NCBI RefSeq assembly: GCF_963678635.1
Contig: NC_087070.1
Location: 7,536,539-7,600,538, forward strand
From: Symsagittifera roscoffensis
Lineage: Eukaryota; Xenacoelomorpha; Acoela; Convolutidae
Direction of reading: 5' to 3'
Length of the DNA stretch: 64,000 nucleotides
Each line of letters begins with the position of its first letter. Within the stretch, counting starts at the first letter, position 1. Of the stretch, positions 33,038 through 44,300 are shown piece after piece. Below the pieces are notes generated by a model. That model did no database searches, was not told where the DNA came from, and saw only the letters and a program-made list of their open reading frames with translations. The translations under genes were made by a program, and so were the position numbers.

Positions 33038-33485
33038 ACAAGCCTGCTCGAATTAGGGCGAAGCCTGTTCCAAATGCAAGGTCTATGGAGGAGTAATAGC
33101 ATGAATAATTTAAATGTAATAAAAAAAAATATAATATAGAAAAAAAATTTCAGATTTTTCGTGAAAATCATCACACCACAGCCATATAAAGTACAAATTG
33201 ATAAATTTTGCTCCTTGTAACACATCAATTATGGTATTTAAGCTTCTTTCATCCAATTTGGAATGATTTCTAAGACGGATTAAATCTCCGCTTACGCGTT
33301 AATAGTCCCAAATTGGCCGAAAAGGCTATGTTTAAACCCCCATAACTTTACAAAAAATGACCACAGGTGAAGTATTTTCTCAAAGTTGAGCTCAAGACAA
33401 CAATATTTTTCGAATGATTTTTAAAAAATCCGTCAAAAACGGTAAGTTAAAAAGTCGAAATTTGTCTGAAGAAAAAAACCCACCC
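33038..33485 (+). repeat. Family A repeat, 3' truncated
   Basis: Starts AAACAAGCCTGCTCG with AGGGCGAAGCCT, holds CTTACGCGTTAATAG and GCTCAAGACAACAATATTTTTC, and breaks off after AAACCCACCC, before the terminal hairpin. Confidence 0.6.
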
Positions 33486-35150
33486 TATATATTTACTGAG
33501 TTGAGTGCAAGACTTGCAGCAGTAGACTATAGTGCAGAAACATCTTAAATTTCTTTTCAAAAAAATTTTCAAGCTCTTTCAGCTGTTGGTATTCTTAATT
33601 TTCGCAAATGGTCTTTGACACGAGTTGCCATTTACTATTGATTGTCGCGATATCGTATTAAAAATAAAGGATCGTTATCTCGATCATTTTGAAAAGCATA
33701 AAATCATGGCTTGCGGTTCATTGTGACGATCTTTGGTGCATTAAATAACCCAAATATGACATTTTAGCATTTTTCACACGTCTTTTTCTCAACATCTTTA
33801 ATATGATTAGAGAACCATTTAATCATTTCTGTTAAAGTTAAGTGGTAGAAAGTTGCTAATAGGCTTTATAGGTTGTTGGGTGATTAGGGAACAAGATCTC
33901 TAGTTTTCAGACAATGTAAACAACCAGGTCAAAATGGCTAGCTAATTTGATAAACAATTTTCAATAAAAAAGTTACAGCATTTGATTTGAAAGTGGTTGT
34001 AACACAGACATAGATAAGCTGTTCAATTATTTTTGTTTCTTCTCTTTGAAACAAAAAAATTGGTCAAAGATCCAGAAAATTGAAAACTTGAAGCCAAACA
34101 GTTTCCATAAAGGGAAACTACGTGTCCTTGTTTTCCTTTAGTTCCATATGGACAAAAAATGTATGAGTTTTCTATGACTAACATTTTATTTCGAAATAAG
34201 TCATTTTTTTTCTTCGCTTTATGTTTTTGTTTGTATTATCATTTTAATCTTCCACTTTTTAAGTGGCAATAGTCTCGTATTAAGATAACTTGCATTAAGA
34301 GATTTGTTCACTATCTAAACTATTGATATACTTTTTTGAAAACAGATCTATAAGTAAAAACTCGCGCTTAAGAATTGTGGCTTGTTTTACTCATTAAAAA
34401 AATCTTAAATTATATAAAATTAGTAAATATGGTTGCACAGCAGATATGCAAAGTAATTTTGTTTATTTGGTGAAAAGATCAGACCAGACAAGTTATAAAT
34501 AAAATGCACAAATTTTTGCATAGACTTTTTTTTCGATTTTTTTGGAACTTTTTTTTTGTAAAATTTATGTATCGTTGAATGATAAGCTTCTGTAGTGCAT
34601 GAAGGTCGACACGCGACTTCATCGTCCTATATGCTTAGAAGTGAGCAAATTAGTTTTTTGTCTAAGAATCAAAATCAGACATAGTTAGTTGTTTCAATCT
34701 GAGGCTCTTTTCAATTTCCCTCCACATTTCATTTTTTTAAAACTTTATAAACTTTCATGAGTTGCTATGGCTAAATTAGTGATTTTACAAAACCGAGTGT
34801 AAAAAACTGTTCTGTCGGCAATTTAATTAGTTATCTGCATTATGAAACTGCAAGAAAAGTTTTTAATGAAAATTGAATTTGGGGGAGCGGAATGGTTCAG
34901 TCTTGTCACAAACGGGTGTGTGCAATCTCCTTGCAAGGAATGCAAAAACTACAAGATTTTTTGTTCAGACAATCCTCATTTCAAGAAAACTTTGGGATCT
35001 ATCGTTTTTTTAAATCAAAAATAGTTTCCTGGATCAACCAGCTTTACAATTTTTTTTTTCTGCAAGCAAGTCAACAACTTTGGTAGTTTCGCTCTCCCTT
35101 AAGTTTTTTTTGACGTTCTTAAATTAATTTTAGTGTTTATGTGCCACGTC
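33486..35150. other. Intergenic stretch without genes
   Basis: AT-rich. Weak family B-like words occur near 34700-34880 (GAGGCTCTTTTCAATTTCCC). No exon-like frame is supported. Confidence 0.4.
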
Positions 35151-35159
35151 TCGTAAAAA

Positions 35160-35950
35160 AAAGGTTTGTGGTTAATTTTTTCTTCAGACAAACTCGGATT
35201 TTAAACTAGCTGATTTTGACAAATTTAGCAAAAGGTATTGGTGTCTTAAGTTTAAATTTGAAAAAAAAACTCACCTTTGATCGTTTTTTGTAAAATTGTG
35301 GGTGCTTAAGAATTGCAATTTTGAACAATTTTGGACAAATAATGTGCAATATATTTCGCACTAGTAACGCGTAAGCGGAGTTTTTCTTCTCTTTCTTTCC
35401 TGCCATTCCAACTGCAATTTTCTACAAGCAAAATTACTGTTCGAACCAACCGATTGTTATGAAATTTGACAAGCGGACTAATTAGGTCATAAAAACATAT
35501 TTGGTCTGCATAATCAAATTTGTAAGACTCATCACACCATAAAATTGATGCTCATTTAAGGTTGGGTGGAAAAGGAAAAAGAACCCTGAGCTCAAGTTTG
35601 AAAAGATATTTCACCAGTGATCTTTTTTCGTAAAGTTATGAGAGTTTAAAGATTGCCGTTTTGGCTAGTTTGGGACAATTAACAAGCGATATATCTTACG
35701 CTTTTATAACGGGTAAGCGAAGATTCAACCCGTCTTAGACATCTTTCTAAATAAGTTGAAGGAAGCTTTTTTGTCTCAATTGATTTGATACTAAAGTGTT
35801 TCATTTTGTACTTATAAGGCGTGTTCACAAAAAATCACAAAATAAAAAAACATCATTTTATTTGATCAAATTTAGTTTTTTCTTGTTATTACTGCTCCAT
35901 AGACCTTAACAAGCAGTCAAACTTTCAGGACTTTGACCTGATACAAGAAG
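35160..35950 (-). repeat. Family A repeat interrupted by a family C copy
   Basis: The outer parts (35160-35390 and 35585-35950) carry family A landmarks in - orientation: TTTTTTCTTCAGACAAAC, ATTAACAAGCGATATATC, CTGCTCCATAGACCTTAA and CAGGACTTTGACCTGATAC. Between them lies a family C copy (about 35392-35585: TTCTCTTTCTTTCC to GGAAAAAGAACCC, with CCGATTGTTATGAAA). The family C insertion is younger than this family A copy. Confidence 0.65.
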
Positions 35951-36415
35951 TAAATTTAATTTTTAAAAAATTAACGCAATTAAAGTATAGTTGTATAGGT
36001 TATAAGCATGCATCAAGTACCATTTTATCTAACACTTCCCTCCCCACTCGCGCACAGAGGTTTTTTTCTTGAGTTGGTTGCAGCTCTTTAAAACGAAACA
36101 AATTTTTAATCGTTTTCTTTTACAACCTCTGGACAAAAACTAAAAAGGCAGCACGAATGATCAAAAGTTTATCCTCGTGTGTTTTATATATATTTATTCC
36201 TTTCCCAAAAGTCTACGAAACGCTACTTTTTTCCAGTAGTCAACGACACACTGTTGGTGCGATTCTCTGTTGATAATTAATTTAACAAAACCGCCCATAT
36301 ATCAAGGCAAAGCGAAGAAGGTTGCGATTTCAATTTGGAACGATTTGAGTGGAATAGTTGGTCAAGCATAATTAATTTGTGTTCAGCTTTCAGTACCATA
36401 GCAAAAGTTTTCAAT

Positions 36416-36800
36416 GCGGGGGCGCATTTAGGGAAGAGGCGCGGGAAGGCAGACACCTGCCTTTCAGCGACTCGACCCCCTACCGACCCAAGGGGTTTCC
36501 CCTTTGTACTATTTTAAGAACTCCATTTTGGGGACGGACGCCAATATATGCTTATTTTGAGAGGGAGCGCGCGCCGAAAAAACGAAAAAAACGTCAAAAT
36601 TTCTTCAAAAACTAGTGCCCTAAAACGCTTTTTGATTTTTTTTCGAAATTGGGCCTCCGGCACAGAAAAATTGGCCAAAACAAGGTCTTTCTAGTGCTTT
36701 GGGAGAGCTCGAAAGCTCAGTTTGATCGACCAAAAAAAGTCGACAAAATTCTTGAAAGTTTTTTTGAAAATCCACCCCCGTCGAGAAAATCCTAGATCGA
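36416..36800 (-). repeat. Family E dispersed repeat
   Basis: The same order as 24529-24765: GACTCGACCCCCTACCGACCC, GCCAATATATGCTTATTTTG, AGGGAGCGCGCGCCGAAAAA, GGGAGAGCTCG and TTTGATCGACCAAAAA. It continues to CCACCCCCGTCGAGAAAATC, so this is the longest copy seen. Palindromic GCGCGCGC lies in the core. Confidence 0.6.
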
Positions 36801-37739
36801 CCATGCTGCAACGCGCGCTTCACCAGATATCAGAAGATTTCCGTAAACAAATTTATTTGATCGCCAGATTTGATCTGAATAAAAACAACTCTAACTACAT
36901 ATACTCCGTTGTTTTCTTCAAAAGTCGGAATTATAACGGCTAAATAATAATCATGTACGGGCAGCTATTTAAGACATTATTAGCAAACTTTTTCGTTAAA
37001 TTTTTGCTAACTACTAGACAACAGTGATACCCGGGTTGAGGTGTTTGAGTTATCTTTTGACCGACTCGGCCAAAAATGGTTATGTTTCATTGTAATAGTA
37101 TCAACTTCGGAAAACATTTTGATGGATATGTTGATATCGTATATTTCATTGGTTTAAAATTTCAATAAATGTTCAAAAAATTGACATTCCTGCTTCATAA
37201 AGCTGAGTGGTTGAATCTATGGTTTTTTAAATATGTATCATAACAAAAAACTCATAAACAGATCCTAAAACTATCTTGAAGTGAAAATGGATCTTGTTAA
37301 ATATTGCAAAATTTGTGCAGGTACAAAATTTATTATAACTTAACCGTTCAATTCTTTCTCTGTAGTGTGGGGGGGGGGCAGTTTTTTTCAAGGTACCATA
37401 GGGCATAGGGAAGTAAATACCTAACAATATTCATGAAAATTAACTCATGAGTTGCTCTTTTTAGCCACAAGTGACAGTTGTGTTTTTTTCACCGCGACTT
37501 CTCGTGACTTCATTGAGACAGTCAAATTACATGTAAACAAGTATCTAAGAAATCACAAATCAATCGTGTTTTTTTTTTCAAACTAAGGAAACTAAGACTG
37601 TAGAAGCGTAACAATGGTGCACCAACGGCATAAAAGAGATCCTAGACTCCCAACATACAAACCCGAACCGGGTCCATAGATTTCATCCAATAGTTTAAGC
37701 ATCATTCGGTTTTTTTAGCCTATAGCTCAATTAAAATCA

Positions 37740-38007
37740 AAAACACGCGGTTTGTTGCACGCTTTTCAGCAAACCCTTCAGTTTGTTTGAACGGCTTAGG
37801 GGTTTAATTTTGGCTTTGAACGGCTTAGAACCGCTGCTGTACTCTTGGTTTAAAATAACATGCAGTTTATGGTTAGGGTTATGGGCTGTAGAAATTGTAC
37901 ATTTGTAGCCTTATTCTCAAACAACGATCACGGGTCTTGGTGGCTTCGAACTCCTACCCTTCGTCTGAAAAGCGAAAGCTTAGCCACTTCACCACGGCTC
38001 CCTAACA
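37740..38007 (-). repeat. tRNA-derived SINE candidate
   Basis: On the - strand from about 38007 the sequence reads GGGAGCCGTGGTGAAGTGG, whose TGGTGAAGTGG fits a pol III A box. After an anticodon-arm-like TTCGCTTTTCAGACGAA comes AGTTCGAAGCC, fitting a B box, about 35 bases further on. The D and T stems do not pair cleanly, so this is not a working tRNA. The ~150 bases that follow include CTAAGCCGTTCAAA twice. A tRNA-headed SINE fits; the tail and target duplication were not identified. Confidence 0.5.
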
Positions 38008-38163
38008 AATTTCTAACTCGGTTCAACTCAGAATTTGGATAAACAGTTTCAAAATAACCAGATAGTCGAAATAGCCAGGGAAAAATCTAAGTTTTGTTGT
38101 GAAAACCATCCAAGAAAATCAAATCATGTGCATTGGATAAAACTTTTTTGCGATCCACGATAG

Positions 38164-38365
38164 AGAAAAGAAGGGGCTCCACTGCAAATGATGAGCCTAA
38201 TTTCAATCCCAGGGATTATAAACAGGCAGCTTTGCCCAACTTAACCAGATACTGGGCCACTTCGATGCCGGCGGGCTTGAATAACTCGAATGTGGAGCAG
38301 CGACAGTTCGGGTCGATTGCAGAGGTTAAGAAAAGACGAGAAAAACTGGACGACTTCTTCGAACG
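38164..38365 (+). CDS. Gene 3 exon, STAND and PAG blocks
   Basis: Acceptor candidate CCACGATAG|AG (weak pyrimidine tract), donor GAACG|GTATGT (phase 2). It contains RRGSTANDEPNFNPRDYK, then RYWATSMPAGLNNSNVEQRQFG and a KRREKLDDFFER helix. It unites in one exon what gene 2 has at 14629 and 16229. The frame is open further upstream to about 38133 but with no ATG. Confidence 0.7.
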
Positions 38366-41300
38366 GTATGTCAAAGGTGAAGTTCAGGGTCAAATTGTAA
38401 TAGTTTGTCGAGAATCAGTATCCGAATTCGGATATTGACCCTATCTATGGAATTTAACCCTTAGGAGGTTGACCCTTAGGTGGTTGACCTTTGAGAGTTT
38501 GACCCGTACGAGGCTGACACTTAAGAGGTTGAGCTTTAGGAGGTTGGCCATATCTGGGTCTTCATTTTGATTTTTTTTACATCAAAATGTTGGCTGGACA
38601 AGCATGGCAAAAGCTCAATTGGTCGCTTTTTTCTATTTCTTCGGCATCTATTTTTTGGCTGAGCGTCCTAATCTATACAAACTGTGAGGAGAAGCCACGA
38701 AAGCTTCTCAAGTGTTTGATAATGTATTCTTTGGGTGTCTGAAACTTAAACCTTAAACGCTTCAAACTCTTAAACCCCCCCCCCCCCCCCAAGGAAACTG
38801 GACCCCTGTCCCGGTTTTGGAGAATCTTTTTGGTGAATTAAATTAATTATATTTTGGGTGAATCGGTGATTCAAAAGAACATAATAATTGACGATGCAGT
38901 TGAAAATTTATTGCAAGCCCCCAAGCCCCTCCCCCCTCAATAAATGGTCATTTGCTTTTAGAGATGAAGAAAAAGACTACAGTCAGGATGACTTTAACTT
39001 CTTGAGTCCCGGTTGGGTGCGAACATATAAAGAAGACGACCAGGAGGGTAGGAGGGCCAGACGACAACAGAGAAAGACGGAGGAGGAGTTTAAACAGTTC
39101 TATGCCGAGAAGGTACGTTCAAGTTTAGGCCATGGCAATGAAACCTGGGTCTAAGTTTGCTACTGATGTTTTGACCGAGGCGGGTCGAACACATGTCAGA
39201 GATCGACCGAATATACATAGTCGAGAAGGCCCTATAGTCGAACTCAAAGTCGAGTGAGTCAGTCGAAACATCAATTCGATCACAAAGTCGAAAGATAGAG
39301 TCAAACACAAGGTCGAAACATAAAACTGAACACAGATTTACAGCACAGTCGAACTAAAAGTTTAAATATAAAGTCGAGTCGGTCGAATCAAAATCGAGCA
39401 CAAAAAATTTGACTCAGGTGTCGGATTTTTTTTTTGCTCGCAAAACTGTCAAACAGTTGCAGTTAGCAAAATAATCCAGTATATATGTATTTTTAAAGTG
39501 CAGTTAGCTAGAACAGCATATTTGCTGGTCTTAAACAGGACCGCCACGAGAAGGCCTGCACAGGGTCTAAAAAATATAAAAGCAATTTTTTGGGGGGCAA
39601 TGACAAAATATTCACCAAAAAAACAGCAAGCTATAAAAACATTCAAATGAAACATTCAGTCATCAGCAAAATCACATTTGAAATTTTAAAAAAATTAACC
39701 TAAAGTTTTTCAAAATAATTGAACCTACATTTTTATCAACCAAGCAAGCTTCATTTTGACTACGTCGACAAAACTTGGTTATGAATCGACGACTCTTGCA
39801 GCCAAGTTTGATCACAATGTGATGTGATAGACCTACAAAACTTCAAAGGTCAGTTCGTTGATGACTGAATGTTACAATTGATTGTTTTATAGCTTTCTGT
39901 TTTTGTGGTGAATCTTTTGTTGTTGTCCCAAACAAATTTTTCTATAGAATTGAGGCCATGTGCTGCAGAACTTCTCGTTGCGGTCCTGTAGCAAATATGC
40001 TGTTCTGGCTAAATGAACTTTAAAAATACTGGAATTTTTTGATAGTTTTTTTTCGGAAAAAGTCTTAAATTAGTATCAAAAATTATGAATTGCTTTCATT
40101 TAGTAAGAAGATTAATTATTTCCAGACAACTTCAGCGGAATAAAAAACCTATTGATACAATTTGCTCAAATTGGGTTCATTTTGTTTTGAAAAATGTCAA
40201 ACGCTGAAGAAAACAAGAAAACTTCTTAAAATTGTAAAACCTTTGACGCAATTTATTTCTTTTTTTTTGTAATTTTTAAGTTTTTCCAACAAAACTGTAA
40301 AAAAACTGAAGATCAGTTAATTAAAATTGAATTAATAAAAAAAGAATGAAGGATGAAATTCAGGAGGAATCAAAATAATTCATAGATAGAGAAATGAAAA
40401 TTAGAGTTTTTATTATATTTTAGAGTCAATGAACGTAGTTGTTTTTTCATAAAAAGTCTTAAATCAGCATCGAACAGCAAAAAATTAAAAGTCACAAGAA
40501 ACGTGATCAATGTATGCTTTCGAAGGCAGATTTCTTTATTCTCAAATTTTTTTTCAGTGGAATATAAAAGTTACCAAGTGATACGGTTTTCTCAAATTGC
40601 GCTGAATTGATTGCAAAAATGTCAGTCCCTGGACTATTTCCTTGCGTTTATTCACTCTTTTCCAAATCTCAGTGGACTGTTTTTGAAATTTGTAGCTTTT
40701 TTTATCCATTGTGCTAACACTCTTCAGAAACGAGTAGATTTTATCTCCATACATAGTTTTTGGGTTTTTATTTGAGCTCGTTCGTGTGTACCACGAGCTA
40801 CCTTGGTTCTAAATCCTGCTGGACATTTTGTAAACAAATTTTAACTATACTCAAATTAATTTTAATATTAATTTAAAGCAGTGTCAAAAAAATGACTTGG
40901 TCCAATGTTTTTTACTTGGGTCCTAGTATGCATTATGGGTCGTGCATTCAAAACTCTAATGGCTGGCAAAATTGTTCTTTACATCGGCCCGGAGCTTGCA
41001 TTGGCATTTATGGATATTTTTGTGGCCGATAATACTTTTGCAAGGTAACGGCGAAACAATTTTCGTAAGAGTTCATCAACTTTTTTGAATACATAATTCC
41101 GACTAGTTTTTCGACTCGTTTACAAAAAATATATAATTTTTAAGCAATTTCGGCGGAAGAAAACATAATCAAAGTTCTTAAATTGCGTTAGTTTGAGTTT
41201 TGAAAGTGTGAATTGCTCAAGGTTCTTGAAATTGAAAAAACTATGATTCGATTTATGTTCTTCTTTAAACTACTTGAATTTTTCCAAAAAATTTTTGTAA

Positions 41301-44300
41301 AAAAATGAAGATTAGACATTGAACACTGAATGATTCAAAACAAAAAAGCTGATAAAGCTTCTATTTGCGTGACTGATTCCACGAAATCAAATTTGCTATA
41401 GGCGAATAATTATCTATACTGATTCTTTGCAGTGTCAAGATATTAACACGATCAACTTTTTATTTATTTTGTTTATTTTGGTCTGCGTATAGATTTTGCG
41501 TCAGGTGTTGAAACTCGAATGGGGTCAAAAGTTTTCTTTATTAAGAGTAACGAAAGTAGTGAAGACTCTTCCGTAGGTCTCGAAGGCTATTTTTCACGAA
41601 AAAATCTTATAATGAGCAAAAAAATCTCTAATAACTACAGAATTGGATTCATACATATCGATGCATTTATGAATGCACTTGGTTATATGTTCAACTTGTC
41701 ACTTCATCTGAAATTCATCTGCTGAAATTGACGTAAATAGCATTATCCAAATACTAATGTTGAAATGGCGCAAAAAAACGTGAAAGATTTCTAGTTTTGA
41801 GAGTGGAATGTAATGTTAAGATATCCAGCGGAATAAAAATTTCACTTGTTGATCGAGTTTTTTCAAGGTGGGTTTATGTTATCAAAAAAGCGCCAACCAT
41901 ATAGAACTTCAACGAGATTAAAAGGCATCTATTTTCTTCTTTGAAATTCGAAAGTTGAGATTTTTTCACAGAGTCATTGTTTTTTTTTGTGTTTACTTGC
42001 GTTTGCTACTCTTTTCCAATCTTCGATTGGCTATGTTTCTTGCTTTGGTGTTTTTTCATTGGCATTTAAGAATGTTGGATATTTTCGTAAGCAGTACTAC
42101 TTTTGTAAATTAAAGGCGAGACATTGTTTCTGTATGTTCACCAATCTTCTTGGGTACTCAATTCCGACTAATTTTTCAACTCTTTTAGGAAGTATATTAT
42201 TGTTTTTTGGCAACTTCAGCGGAATGAAACCCAATCAATTGGTCCAATTTGCTCAAAAATTTTTATTAGCAAGTTTCATATTATCTTTTGTTCCAGTTTT
42301 ACGATAAGCATATAGAGAAGCCTTCGGTACCAACATACTCTTATTTTGAGGCAGAGCCCACCCATGCTCGTCCCGTTTCATTTTATTGTTTAACCTGAAA
42401 AAAATCAAGAAAGTTGAAAAAAATCAAATACCAATAAAAAGATAAACCTGAAGTGAAAGGAGGTTGTTTAAAAAGCGGTCATTTCTACAACCCGCCAGAT
42501 CTTGAAGCCAAAATTACATCAGACTTATGTATCAATTGCTTTCGTTATATAGCTGTTGCATCACAGCGGTGACTATCTGTTTTTGTGTTGCATAAAAATA
42601 TCAATTTTCGGCTTGTTGGAATGGCAATCTAATTTTTGGCTTGTTGATCTACTACCTATTGAAAACCAGAGAACAATTAAGCAACAGAGAACAACTGTTA
42701 TAAATGACCCTATTCATAAGCGATCACCACGGAATTCGTAAATGCTCACCTGCGTATTCCGTAGATTTGCTTCTGCAATGTTAAACATTGGTCGTCAAAT
42801 GCAAAAAAAAACAGGCACAATTTTTGTCATGGATTCCACAGCCCTTGTTTTAGTTGTGGGTCACTAAATCCGCATCAAAACTATACTCTAAAGAAATTAG
42901 CTCTTATTACGGATTCCGTGACTCCAATTTTAGTCCAATAACGTCGAATCAGCATGTGCACAAAACACACACCTAGGCCTCATAATACCGAAGTTCGTAA
43001 GCAATTTTTGTAAGCCGGCACTACCTTTGCAACGTTAAGGAGACACTTTTCTGCTTGTTCACTAATCCTTATTTGAACTTCTGTTAGTTCCGAATAAGAA
43101 ATTTAAAAGCAATTTAATAGCTCCTCTGCGAATCGGAGATGATAAAATTTTGTTCGATTGGGTTTTTTTAGTGTGGCATAACAGTGGGTCAAGTGACGGA
43201 CCACTGGATCTATGTGAAATGCAAGATGGACCATGAGTTGAATCTGCTTGAGAAACTGGGGGACTCCATCGCAAACCAGAATATGAACAGGCACAAAACA
43301 TCCCCCTTCCCCTTCCCCTCAAACTTAATCATTATTCATTCCCGTCCCCGCATTCACTATCCCCTCTCCCTTATTTAAGCATTCAACCCCCCTTCCCTGC
43401 ATAAGAACGCTTATTTCCTATTTCGGCTAGCACAGGTACACGTTTCGTACTAAAACAAGTTTTTCCAATAACAATGTGTTCTCACTGGCCTGTCGATGGT
43501 CATTCTACGCGTGAGCGATAACCACCGAGAGTTTTCGTGAACAGTTCGTGTCTCGGGAATCGTATAGCTCAAGCAAAATGTATGAGATTGATTGAGTGAG
43601 GGCCTTGAGCTTTCTGAATTAATCGAGTACAAAAATCGGAAATCCTTTGCTCTGTTTTACTACATGAATTTGGTCGACCTAAAAAACAATCGACAAAGTT
43701 TTCGAATTATTTTTGAAAATCCGCCGCTCTCCTCGAGAAAATCATAGGTCCGCGCCTGGGATTTTTAATGGGATGGAATCTATCGGTTTTTATATATCTA
43801 ATAAAATTTTCTGAGGACAAGCAATTATTACATTAGAAAAAGATGAAAAAAAAAGGTTTTGAACGTGATTTAACAGATATTAGTCTGTTTCCTTGTTAAT
43901 GCTAAGAATCAATTAACTCTTATTGTGTTTCTTTTATGGCAAAGTTTCATGAAGTTTTAGCAATTTTACGTGATATATTCTTTTTTTTAAACTTGCCAGC
44001 TGAAAAATTTTCAAAAACGTCATGATTTTTTGGTCTCCTTGACCTCATTGCATTTTGTCCTAATTTCGGTTAGCTTTCTGCTGATTGTTTGCGGTTTCAC
44101 TTTTGATTTCTTTTAAATTCAATTTATATTGATTTGATAAAAAGAAGGCGTTATTACGTATATGACTTGGTAACAATCGATAATGACTTTTAGTTTCCAA
44201 AATGGACTTCATGTTTCAGAATTTCGTGTGGAAAAATTTGTTTCCTGTTTCCTGTTTCAGGAGTAAATTGAAGAAGGAAGCCAAGAAAATGGTAAAACAT

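Noticed and set aside
37920-38000. Functional tRNA gene
   Set aside because: A and B boxes are present, but the T stem and acceptor stem do not pair properly and the anticodon stem has a mismatch. A SINE head fits better.
42556-42741. Possible exon with charged C-terminus
   Set aside because: No acceptor or donor fits gene 3 phases, no match to genes 1 or 2, and the flanks are family I repeats.
43062-43322. 86- and 63-codon frames on the - strand
   Set aside because: Antisense to gene 3 exon 43172-43290, whose sense frame is conserved with gene 2.
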